This document shows positions 7,733 through 15,312 of a DNA stretch of 57,921 nt, piece by piece. Position numbers and translations under genes: made by a program. The DNA lies in assembly GCA_016290315.1 (NCBI GenBank), contig JAEETK010000003.1, forward strand, positions 1-57,921, written 5' to 3'. A model generated the notes under the pieces. The model was not told the origin of the DNA. It searched no databases and saw nothing but the letters and a program-made list of their open reading frames with translations. Numbering within the stretch: the first letter of the stretch is position 1; each line of letters opens with the position of its first letter. This DNA comes from Candidatus Saccharimonadota bacterium. GTDB taxonomy: Bacteria; Patescibacteriota; Saccharimonadia; Saccharimonadales; Saccharimonadaceae.

Positions 7733-8995
7733 ATGAAAATAGTAATCTCTACGGATGTGTATTATCCAATGATTAACGGCGTAGCGGTATTTTCAAAAAA
7801 TCTAGCAACTGGCTTAAAAAAGCGTGGCCATCAGGTGATGGTTCTTGCGCCAAGCATTTCCGGCAAATTCTCGGTCGAAAAAGACCCAGATTATAACTTT
7901 ACGGTAGTTCGCCTTAAATCTACTAGAATGTATTTGTACCCAGACCAGATTGAAAAAATCCCAAATGACAAAAAAGTATTGGGCATAAAAATGCCACAGC
8001 TTTTATATAAAAATGGCCTACACGTAAGCTATAATCCATACTCAGACATAAGGCGCGTTTTAGAGGATTTTAAGCCGGATATTATTCACAATCAAACGTC
8101 TGGTCCGCTCGCTTTGGCAATATTTAGATACGCAAAAAAACGCAATATTCCAATTGTAATGACCGACCATACCTACCCCGATAATCTCACACAACAAGTA
8201 AAGTTGCCTAAGTTTGCTAAAAAGCCTATAAATGCTGCAATGAATGCGTATTTTATGAGTTTTCTACGACGAAGCGAATATGCAACTTTGCCAACAAGAC
8301 AAGCAATTACTGACCTACTGCCAAAAAATCATCATTCTTTTAAGGTCCCCGTTGAGGCTCTAAGTAACGGGATTGACTTATCGCATTTCACAAAAGGCCC
8401 AGCGAGCGAAGAGATATACAAAAAATATGCTATACCAAAAAATGTACCAATAATACTATATGTGGGACGAATAGATCCCGAAAAAAGTCTCGATATATTA
8501 GTCAATTCGTTCAAAAAACTAATAAAAGAAGCACCAAAAGCTCATTTAGTTATGGTTGGCGATGGGACCGCTCGCGAGAAACTCGAAAAAATGATTAAAA
8601 GAAAGAAACTTGGTAGCCAAACTCATTTCATTGGGCGAGTTATTGGCGATGATTTGTCGCAAATATATCGTACTGGTACAGTATTTGTAATCACGTCTAA
8701 AACGGAGACCCAAAGTATTGTGTTGATGGAAGCGATGGCTTCTGGCCTACCCGCGATAGCCGTCAATGCAGGTGCCGTTACAGAGTTAGTTAAAGATGGC
8801 GAAAATGGTTTCATATTTGAACCGGATGACACGGCTGGGATAGCGTCCGGTATTAACACCATTATTTCCAATAAAGAGCTTCGCGAAAAAATGTCAAAAA
8901 ACGCACTAAAAATGATTGCTAAACATGATATCAACTACACACTTTCGCGCTTTGAAAAAATATACAACAATGTATTGCGGAGCCGTTCTAAGTAA
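7733..8995 (+). CDS. glycosyltransferase family 4
   Basis: This 420-residue GT-B enzyme has an N-terminal acceptor domain (MKIVISTDVYYPMINGVAVF, glycine loop) and a C-terminal nucleotide-sugar domain (ILYVGRIDPEKSLDILV; TETQSIVLMEAMASGLPAIA, the E-x7-E retaining motif). The overall pattern resembles diacylglycerol glucosyltransferases and phosphatidylinositol mannosyltransferases, which make membrane glycolipids, but the exact substrate is not evident. TAAAAT (7721-7726) ends 6 nt before the ATG, suggesting a leaderless transcript. It is monocistronic and faces the hydrolase gene at 9001 with a 5-nt gap. Confidence 0.88.
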   Translation: MKIVISTDVYYPMINGVAVFSKNLATGLKKRGHQVMVLAPSISGKFSVEKDPDYNFTVVRLKSTRMYLYPDQIEKIPNDKKVLGIKMPQLLYKNGLHVSYNPYSDIRRVLEDFKPDIIHNQTSGPLALAIFRYAKKRNIPIVMTDHTYPDNLTQQVKLPKFAKKPINAAMNAYFMSFLRRSEYATLPTRQAITDLLPKNHHSFKVPVEALSNGIDLSHFTKGPASEEIYKKYAIPKNVPIILYVGRIDPEKSLDILVNSFKKLIKEAPKAHLVMVGDGTAREKLEKMIKRKKLGSQTHFIGRVIGDDLSQIYRTGTVFVITSKTETQSIVLMEAMASGLPAIAVNAGAVTELVKDGENGFIFEPDDTAGIASGINTIISNKELREKMSKNALKMIAKHDINYTLSRFEKIYNNVLRSRSK

Positions 8996-9000
8996 TTAGG

Positions 9001-9753
9001 CTAGCCAATAAAGTTAGATATTGCATTGGCGATTTGTTGAGGTTTTTCGTAATTAATCAAATGCCCAGAGTTGGGAATAATTTTGATTTTACACGCATTA
9101 TCATCAGACATGCGCCGAATCAATTCCAATGAGGTTAACTTATCCTTGTCGCCAATTATTAATAAATTGTCCTTCTTTGACGAAATAATCGTCTGCGAAC
9201 GCATGGATATCTTTATATCCGCCATAATAGAATTTGCCGACGAAAAGCGCCCAGAATATCGATAATGTAGCTCGTCAATTTGTTTTTGTTTATTTTTGTC
9301 ACATGTTAGATAGTGTGATATACAAAAAGATACTACTCTACTTTTCAATAAATTGTAGCGGAGTTTATTTGGCAACAACCGCAAAAGGAAAATCAACACA
9401 GAGCATATTATATTACTGATTATTTGGCCAGTATGAGTTCGAAAAATTGGCGACATTAATATAATTTTTCGATTCACGTCATTTGGGTATTTTTCGACAT
9501 AGTTAGATACGATTATTGAACCCATGGAGTGGCCAGCAATATATGGTTTTGTTTTTAATTTTAGCGATCGGACATAGTCGTGAAGCCACTCAGCGTATCC
9601 ATCTAGAGTTTTATTATCTAGTTCCAAGCGAGTTCCTGATCCAGGCAAATCTGGATTTATTATTTTATATTTACTGGACAATAAGCTCGCAACTTCAATT
9701 AACCCGTGATGTGTACCGCGCATACCATGAATAAGTAAGATAGTTTTTCTCAT
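9001..9753 (-). CDS. alpha/beta hydrolase
   Basis: The 250-residue protein has the alpha/beta hydrolase fold: oxyanion region LLIHGMRGTHHG near the N-terminus, nucleophile elbow AGHSMGS (Ser about 75), acid residue in IIGDKDKLTS, and catalytic His in NSGHLINYEKP near the C-terminus. A hydrophobic lid region (ICSVLIFLLRLLPNK) follows the nucleophile. Substrate is unknown; small ester or lipid hydrolysis is most common in the family. Its ATG overlaps the end of the upstream dihydrouridine synthase gene by 4 nt, so it is the second gene of that operon. Confidence 0.85.
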   Translation of the reverse strand: MRKTILLIHGMRGTHHGLIEVASLLSSKYKIINPDLPGSGTRLELDNKTLDGYAEWLHDYVRSLKLKTKPYIAGHSMGSIIVSNYVEKYPNDVNRKIILMSPIFRTHTGQIISNIICSVLIFLLRLLPNKLRYNLLKSRVVSFCISHYLTCDKNKQKQIDELHYRYSGRFSSANSIMADIKISMRSQTIISSKKDNLLIIGDKDKLTSLELIRRMSDDNACKIKIIPNSGHLINYEKPQQIANAISNFIG

Positions 9754-10682
9754 AAGTCTTCTAGTATTTTACGCGCCTCGGATATGGTTTTGGTTTGCAT
9801 TAACTGATCGCGTATTTCAGATGCGCCCGGAAAATTATTTATATAAATCTTAAAGAAGCGCTTGAGCGGATCGTATGGCGATAAATTATATTTTTCATAC
9901 AAATCCAAATGACACTTCATAAGCTCAATTAGTTCTCCCCTGCTATGTTCACGAGGATTCTTTTCAAAACAAAAAGGATTATGGAATACGCCGCGGCCAA
10001 TCATTATTCCATCTACGCCCATATCGATATATTTTTGCGCATCGCTCGGTTTTTCAATATCGCCATTAATGATTAATACGGTCTCTGGCGATATTTGATT
10101 TTTTAACGCAATAATATCTGGAACAAGTTCATAATGTGCGCCAACTTTAGACATTTCTTTTTTGGTGCGTAAATGCACAGTGAGCGCAGCGGGTTCTTCT
10201 GCCAAAAGGACCGATAACCATTCTTTCCATTCATCAACACGCGTATAGCCAAGGCGAGTTTTTACAGATACTGGTAGGCCAGCTGTTTTTGTCATGCGAA
10301 TTATTTGTTGCGCTAGTTCTGGATTACGGATAAGCCCCGATCCGCCACCGGTCGCAACAACGTGACGGTCTGGGCAGCCCATATTAATATCTATTGCTGA
10401 AAAATCCATTTCCTTCAGCGCCGCTGCAGTTTCCACGAACATTTCTGGCTTTGTTCCCCATATTTGAGGTACAATTGGTTGCTCAGATTCTTCGATTCGA
10501 AAACGTTCTAATGCGTTATGTCGCCCTTTCTCACTTGTATAACTATTTACATTTGTAAACTCGGTATAAAAAATATCTGGCCTTGCAGCTTTTGCGACAA
10601 CTTGACGAAAAGCAATATCCGTAACACCCTCCATTGGTGCTAATATCGTAAAACCTGGTTTAAATTTTTTCCAAAAATCCAT
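9750..10682 (-). CDS. dus: tRNA-dihydrouridine synthase
   Basis: This 310-residue flavoenzyme reduces uridine to dihydrouridine in tRNA. It shows the FMN barrel start (FTILAPMEGVTDIAFRQV), the catalytic-cysteine motif DINMGCPDRHV, GGGSGLIRNPEL, the phosphate-binding SVKTRLGYTR and LTVHLRTKKEM, and the C-terminal GIMIGRGVFHNPF followed by the helical tRNA-binding domain. Length is normal. Which uridine is modified cannot be told. An AT-rich TATAAT-like hexamer lies almost directly before the ATG at 10682. It forms an operon with the overlapping hydrolase gene. Confidence 0.92.
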   Translation of the reverse strand: MDFWKKFKPGFTILAPMEGVTDIAFRQVVAKAARPDIFYTEFTNVNSYTSEKGRHNALERFRIEESEQPIVPQIWGTKPEMFVETAAALKEMDFSAIDINMGCPDRHVVATGGGSGLIRNPELAQQIIRMTKTAGLPVSVKTRLGYTRVDEWKEWLSVLLAEEPAALTVHLRTKKEMSKVGAHYELVPDIIALKNQISPETVLIINGDIEKPSDAQKYIDMGVDGIMIGRGVFHNPFCFEKNPREHSRGELIELMKCHLDLYEKYNLSPYDPLKRFFKIYINNFPGASEIRDQLMQTKTISEARKILEDL

Positions 10683-10703
10683 ATTATTATATATTAGTTC
10701 ATA

Positions 10704-10732
10704 TTGACATTTTTTGTAAAGTGTTATATAAT
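10704..10732 (+). promoter_or_regulatory. perfect consensus promoter of the lipoprotein gene
   Basis: TTGACA (10704-10709) and TATAAT (10727-10732) are separated by exactly 17 bp, matching the sigma-70 consensus at all 12 positions. An AAAGAAAGGTAGGTG ribosome-site region follows before the GTG at 10785. Confidence 0.9.
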
Positions 10733-10784
10733 TGATTTAACAGTTGTTTTTCTCACTATTTTAAAGAAAGGTAGGTGATTATGC

Positions 10785-11687
10785 GTGAGAAATACAAGGA
10801 TCCTTTCAATGATGGTTGCATTAACACTACTCTGCGCGTCACTGGTTGCATGCGCAGGGGCAACAAAACCGAATCAGCAGCAGCAGACCGTAAGCCAGCC
10901 GCCGACAGCTGAAGCTCAGCCCGAAGACAACGCGGGCGGCGTTGGTATTGAATCTCCGGACAACAGCAGAGCTGAAAAAGACAAGGAAGCTCGGGAAGAG
11001 CTTTATCCCGAAAAAGAGCCTGAGCATGGAGGCAACGTCGGTATTGAATCTCCGGACAACAGCAGAGCTGAAAAAGACAAGGAAGCTCGGGAAGAGCTGG
11101 AACGTCAGCAGGAAGAAGCCGAAAGGCAGCGCGAAGAAGAGGAGCGCCAGCAGGAAGAACAGGCATACTCTGGAAACGGCACTTATATCCTGAGTGACGG
11201 CACCGAAGTACATACCGAGCATAAAATCGAGGATTACATCGAGAGGAACGAGTATCGCGCAAGCGTAAATGGAGTTCCGACTGATCAGCACGAGTTTATT
11301 CTCGATGTTGGAAGACTGTGCTACGACATCTTTGGCTCTGGCGAGCTCGAAGGGGCAGCCGGTTTCGATTTTGCGGGCGGCGGAGTCGAATTCTCAGAGT
11401 TCGACGAAAAAAATCATCCACACGCAATTATCATAGAGGTAAGAGACGCCGACAACTATACTGCTTACTCCATCGTAAAGATGTTCGACTGCTCAATGCC
11501 GGCAAACTGGCTTCCTGACGATAGGCACACTATCAAAGTTGGGGGGTCATATATGCACCTGGATCTGGCAGTACTGCTCCTGTATGGGCTCGAGCAGGCG
11601 GAGACTAACCCTAGACGGGATATTTTTGCGGATATCTCGTTTGTAAGCAATTACGGTAGCAAAGACGCTCGACGTTGGCTGCCGTAA
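10785..11687 (+). CDS. lipoprotein with duplicated charged repeat, compositionally foreign
   Basis: The 300-residue protein starts at GTG 10785, because only that frame gives a lipoprotein signal peptide (ILSMMVALTLLCASLVAC) with lipobox LVAC and Cys23. It should be lipid-anchored on the outer membrane face. Residues ~53-110 hold two copies of a module GIESPDNSRAEKDKEAREEL, followed by an Arg/Glu/Gln-rich helix (ERQQEEAERQREEEERQQEE) that probably forms a rod. The C-terminal ~150 residues (NGVPTDQHEFILDVGRLCYD onward) look folded but are not recognised. GC content and codon choice (CGC, CTG, GGC) differ clearly from the AT-rich neighbours. With its own perfect promoter and terminator it looks like an acquired cassette. 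No transposase or integrase flanks it. Confidence 0.8.
   Translation: MRNTRILSMMVALTLLCASLVACAGATKPNQQQQTVSQPPTAEAQPEDNAGGVGIESPDNSRAEKDKEAREELYPEKEPEHGGNVGIESPDNSRAEKDKEAREELERQQEEAERQREEEERQQEEQAYSGNGTYILSDGTEVHTEHKIEDYIERNEYRASVNGVPTDQHEFILDVGRLCYDIFGSGELEGAAGFDFAGGGVEFSEFDEKNHPHAIIIEVRDADNYTAYSIVKMFDCSMPANWLPDDRHTIKVGGSYMHLDLAVLLLYGLEQAETNPRRDIFADISFVSNYGSKDARRWLP
10944..11098 (+). repeat. 59-bp perfect direct repeat inside the lipoprotein gene
   Basis: The 59 bp at 10944-11002 recur without change at 11040-11098, 96 bp apart and in frame. Identity at the DNA level points to a recent duplication or ongoing copy-number change of the repeat. Confidence 0.9.
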
Positions 11688-11711
11688 CCGCTAAAAAACG
11701 CAACCATATTA

Positions 11712-11738
11712 GCCTCGCTACAAATGCGAGGCTTTTTT
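11712..11738 (+). terminator. intrinsic terminator of the lipoprotein gene
   Basis: GCCTCGC and GCGAGGC form a 7-bp GC-rich stem around a 7-base loop, followed by TTTTTT. The T-run touches the stop codon of the convergent giant-protein gene. Confidence 0.9.
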
Positions 11739-14608
11739 CATGCTGTGATTTTTTGATTCTTTTTGTCGCTTACGAAAGAGTTAATATGTATAATGCCAAT
11801 TACATGTGTAAAGTTTTCGGTCGATTCAATGGTTAGTTCAACTTTTGGTTCTTGATAGAAGAGAGGACCGAGACCTTCTGGTTCATAATTCGCTATAAAT
11901 ATGAGTGCGTTCATTTGAGCTAAAACTGCGCGAGCTTGTTCTTTAGTTTGCCCGGTACGGCGAGCGATAAAGCCAAGCATCGAATTGTCTAGCGGATGCT
12001 CTTTTCGGTAATCTTCCATGTATGCAACGGCTTGATTTTTTTCATACACCCCCATGGCCACGCCGAGTTCTTGATCAAGCATATAGCGTTCGCATAAATG
12101 GTTTTCTTCGGTATCCTCGGTATAGTAAGACCCCAAGATTCTAGTTACATTCATAGCCTTGGTTATATTATTAATAGTATCAATAGCACCGCCAATAACT
12201 GGGGTAACACCTAGAAGTGCATCGCCAACCACAGATCCAGTATCCCCAGGGCTATAATTTGCTTCGATTGCCGGATCCGGATAACCCAATTCTGCACCAC
12301 GATTAGCGTATTCCACATCACATTTCGCAATAAAGTTTTCATTATCTTTTTTAATCGGTGGATTAGGGTTATTTACAGGATCATAGTTATCGAATACGCC
12401 TTTTTCCTCTAGTCTTTTCATCATTTTCTCAGTATTCATACCCATCGTTGAGAAATCTCCCACATATTTAGGCATACAAAATGCGGATGCGTATTTAAAA
12501 TCATCATTTAGGTAGTTTATTTCAGGACAGTCTCCTTCGGATATTAAAGTATCTAAAGAATATGCATGACTAGCCGGTGTCAGTGAAATTAGCGACTTTC
12601 CCGCAGTCGACATGAGCATAGCAACCTTCCCCATGATACTTTGCGTACTAAACGAAAGTTTACCAAAAGAGCGCACAAGCGAGCCCATAAATGTGTGCTC
12701 GGACGAGACATCAAACGGACTAAGCGTATACCTATCAATTCGCGCCTGCTCGGCGATGACTTCTTGTTTTGCAAGATTGTATGCGAGTAGAGTCTCAGGA
12801 GTCGCAGGTTGCATAGCGACATGCCTAGCTAATTCCCCCATAATTATTTCTGAGCCCCACATTAGCACAGCACTAGATTCAGGCCCCATCATGAATGATG
12901 AAAAATCTCTAGTCATTGCATTTACGGCTTTTGGCACCAAAACGTCAACTACGGCACCAACTATGAGTGAGATAGACGTTCCTAAGGCAACGCCGGCTAG
13001 GAGACCTAGTAATTTTGTCCCGCCAAGAGTTACCGCATCGCCAACCGCATCAACAACACCAGCGGCAATCCTAGCACCCGTACAAGCCTTGTAGCCAGTG
13101 CCGCCATCGATAGTGCTCATGATTCGACGAAATTGACTTGGACTAGTAATAAAAGACTTAACGATTGGATCCTCACTAGTAAGCTTTGAACCGCCAAAAA
13201 CAGCAGCCATAGGCGAACTACTCATCATCGAACCCTCTACTTCAACCTCCTCACCCTCGCCAAATTTTAATACTTTTTTCTCAATCTTAGCAGCATATTG
13301 TGCAAATACATCAAATACCAAATCAAATCCGCCATCACCGGCCTGCATTCGCTGAACAGCCTCCAAGAAACGTAGTGCCATCACGGCAACCTGCGCCATT
13401 TCCATATTTTTTATCATGCTATTTATAGTCGTAGCGACAGTATAGAGCTGACATCCCCCGTTAACCAGAGTCCCTACAATACTAAAATCCATCCCCTTGC
13501 CGACTTCTTCTTCAACCATATCGCTAACTTTTACCTCAACATCATCCGGGGAGTCTATGTCTGTATGCGTACGGCCGCTTTCTAGGTAGTCCTCCTTTAT
13601 TGGCTTATTATTATCATCAAGTAGAGTATTGCCGTCATCATCGACAGCATCTCTTTCTTCTGTTCTACCACTTTCAACATCACCACTCATCTTATGAGTG
13701 GATTTATCCAACGCTTCTTGAGAGTTAGTATCTACTTTTTCTTTCGTTTCATCGAAATCCTTACCATTGTTATCTTCTTGGTTAAGCTCATTCCGCGTAG
13801 CTCCAACTCTCCCCTTATATACCTTGGTACCCGTTTCTCCGTACGCTACTGGCACGCTACTGCCGACGGTCTTCATGCCAGCATCCAAATCCGTTGCAAT
13901 CTTTGTATTTGTTGCCACTGCAGAGTCTAGATTATCAGCATCAACTTTAACTTCCTCGCCAACCTCGTTTTTAAAATACAGACTATCCTTGTCGCCTTCG
14001 CCTCTAACATCGACACCGGCTTGCGAGAGCTTGACTTTCATATAATCAGAGAATTTACTCCATACGCCACCCTTCGTATTTGTGCCACTCATTATCCCCT
14101 TGATTAGAATTCTGCTACGTACTTTGGCGGCAATTTCAACTGGATCGAATGCACTCTGAAGGTTACTTACCACGCCAGCCAGCATGGCACTTTGGCTACT
14201 AAAGAAAACACTCATACACATCGCTAATATAATGAGAATCATGCCGGCCGGTCCAACAACCTTAGCGGTATTTATTAAGCCGCCGTTTTTTCTTACATTT
14301 CTTGCAAAAGTGAAAGCGTTCCCCGATATGGAAGCTGCAACCATTTTAGCCGTCTGACCTGTGCGATTAGTCCACGTAGCGTCACCTCGACTAGAGCCAT
14401 CTTTGTCAGATTGTTGATTTCGTTCACCCGCATCAAGAGCATCCCTCTCTTTCCCGGATTCCTGATTGTTATTGCTGTTTCTTCGGGGGTTATGCTCGTA
14501 GTCATAAATTCGGTGGTTTGCCCCGTCGCCAAAATCGACGTTTCCGGAGTCCTCAACCTTGTCTATACCGTGACCGGTATAATCATCATAATGACCACCA
14601 TTATCCAT
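11738..14608 (-). CDS. giant membrane protein, paralogue of the T4SS-locus protein at 41.3-44.1 kb
   Basis: This protein has 956 residues from the ATG at 14608, preferred over the extension to 14656 because an extended -10 (TGCTATAAT) and AGGA lie immediately upstream of it. The N-terminal ~100 residues are polar, Asn/Asp/Gly-rich and probably cytoplasmic. A hydrophobic segment (GMILIILAMCMSVFFSS) follows, then a long polar region, then hydrophobic Gly/Ala-rich stretches in the middle (LLAGVALGTSISLIVGAVVD). The C-terminal third is polar with several Cys. It shares architecture and motifs with the 928-residue protein at 41270-44056: GGTG/GGTN..C.G, QEVIAEQARIDR / AQEAEIDRLRRS, SPFDVSSEHTFMGS / SPLDASSPNTFLGS, and HPLDNS / HPVDNS near the end. 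The function is unknown. The paralogue's operon suggests a channel or scaffold role in type IV secretion. Confidence 0.8.
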   Translation of the reverse strand: MDNGGHYDDYTGHGIDKVEDSGNVDFGDGANHRIYDYEHNPRRNSNNNQESGKERDALDAGERNQQSDKDGSSRGDATWTNRTGQTAKMVAASISGNAFTFARNVRKNGGLINTAKVVGPAGMILIILAMCMSVFFSSQSAMLAGVVSNLQSAFDPVEIAAKVRSRILIKGIMSGTNTKGGVWSKFSDYMKVKLSQAGVDVRGEGDKDSLYFKNEVGEEVKVDADNLDSAVATNTKIATDLDAGMKTVGSSVPVAYGETGTKVYKGRVGATRNELNQEDNNGKDFDETKEKVDTNSQEALDKSTHKMSGDVESGRTEERDAVDDDGNTLLDDNNKPIKEDYLESGRTHTDIDSPDDVEVKVSDMVEEEVGKGMDFSIVGTLVNGGCQLYTVATTINSMIKNMEMAQVAVMALRFLEAVQRMQAGDGGFDLVFDVFAQYAAKIEKKVLKFGEGEEVEVEGSMMSSSPMAAVFGGSKLTSEDPIVKSFITSPSQFRRIMSTIDGGTGYKACTGARIAAGVVDAVGDAVTLGGTKLLGLLAGVALGTSISLIVGAVVDVLVPKAVNAMTRDFSSFMMGPESSAVLMWGSEIIMGELARHVAMQPATPETLLAYNLAKQEVIAEQARIDRYTLSPFDVSSEHTFMGSLVRSFGKLSFSTQSIMGKVAMLMSTAGKSLISLTPASHAYSLDTLISEGDCPEINYLNDDFKYASAFCMPKYVGDFSTMGMNTEKMMKRLEEKGVFDNYDPVNNPNPPIKKDNENFIAKCDVEYANRGAELGYPDPAIEANYSPGDTGSVVGDALLGVTPVIGGAIDTINNITKAMNVTRILGSYYTEDTEENHLCERYMLDQELGVAMGVYEKNQAVAYMEDYRKEHPLDNSMLGFIARRTGQTKEQARAVLAQMNALIFIANYEPEGLGPLFYQEPKVELTIESTENFTHVIGIIHINSFVSDKKNQKITA

Positions 14609-14656
14609 AATTATCCTAATTATAGCATAAACAATTTGTAAATATCTAATAGGCAC

Positions 14657-14697
14657 TTGCTTTTTTTATTAGATGATGATTAGATTTAAATAAGGAG
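14657..14697 (+). promoter_or_regulatory. probable promoter and ribosome site of the 14.7 kb gene pair
   Basis: TTGCTT (14657-14662), an 18-bp spacer and TAGATT (14681-14686) precede AAGGAG at 14692-14697, which sits 9 nt before the ATG at 14707. The match to consensus is moderate. Confidence 0.5.
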
Positions 14698-14706
14698 TGC
14701 TATATT

Positions 14707-15312
14707 ATGGCAAAAACAAAAATTCAAACAATAAGGTCAAATAAACACACTGCCATGATGATAATTGGTGGAGTTTTTCTTGTTGCGGTGCTTTGTTTTG
14801 GCGCTTTAGCTGGCGTAAAAATGGTAAGCAAGGACGAAAAAGCGGTAATTGAAGAGAGTGATATTAACACCGCAAATACGGAGAATGAACAAAAACAGCC
14901 GACTCCCGAATCGGATATTGACGAAAATTACACTACCCCAGGAAATGAAGCGAAGGCAAAAAATGACGAACTTGAAAAAAGACAACACCAGCAAGTAGAA
15001 AGAAATGAGTCTGGCCTAAAGAAAGCAAACGTATTATTACACGATCCTTATGTCGTAGGACAAAAAACAGTGATTAGTAGCACTATCACTAATATTGTCG
15101 AAACTGAGGGGACCTGTAGCTATATATTCACAAAAGGCACTCAGTCCGTAACGAAAATAACTTCAGTATTACCTAATGCAAAAAATACTGTGTGTGAAGC
15201 GGTAGTGCTTGAAAAAGGATCGCTCAGTTCGGGAGAATGGAAAGTAAGGCTTGAATATAAATCTAATTTATCGGAGGGCGTGAGTGAAACACAAACTTTT
15301 ACAATTCAGTAA
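14707..15312 (+). CDS. membrane-anchored hypothetical protein with extracellular beta domain
   Basis: This 201-residue protein has a basic start (MAKTKIQTIRSNKHTAM), one membrane segment (about 18-38), a ~60-residue charged linker rich in Glu, Asn and Lys, and a C-terminal ~90-residue domain of alternating hydrophobic strands with two cysteines (GTCSYIF, NTVCEAV). That pattern suggests an Ig-like fold outside the cell. It overlaps the next gene by 29 nt (15284-15312), so it is co-translated with the LGFP-repeat protein. No family is recognised. It is probably a surface partner or anchor for its neighbour. Confidence 0.7.
   Translation: MAKTKIQTIRSNKHTAMMIIGGVFLVAVLCFGALAGVKMVSKDEKAVIEESDINTANTENEQKQPTPESDIDENYTTPGNEAKAKNDELEKRQHQQVERNESGLKKANVLLHDPYVVGQKTVISSTITNIVETEGTCSYIFTKGTQSVTKITSVLPNAKNTVCEAVVLEKGSLSSGEWKVRLEYKSNLSEGVSETQTFTIQ

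Noticed and set aside
10781..10920. ATG at 10781 as start of the lipoprotein gene
   Set aside because: That ATG is in another frame, which ends after about 45 codons; only the GTG at 10785 gives a signal peptide and lipobox.
12612..13094. 160-codon frame opposite the 956-aa membrane protein
   Set aside because: Antisense shadow of a long gene with clear paralogue support; no start signal and no recognisable product.
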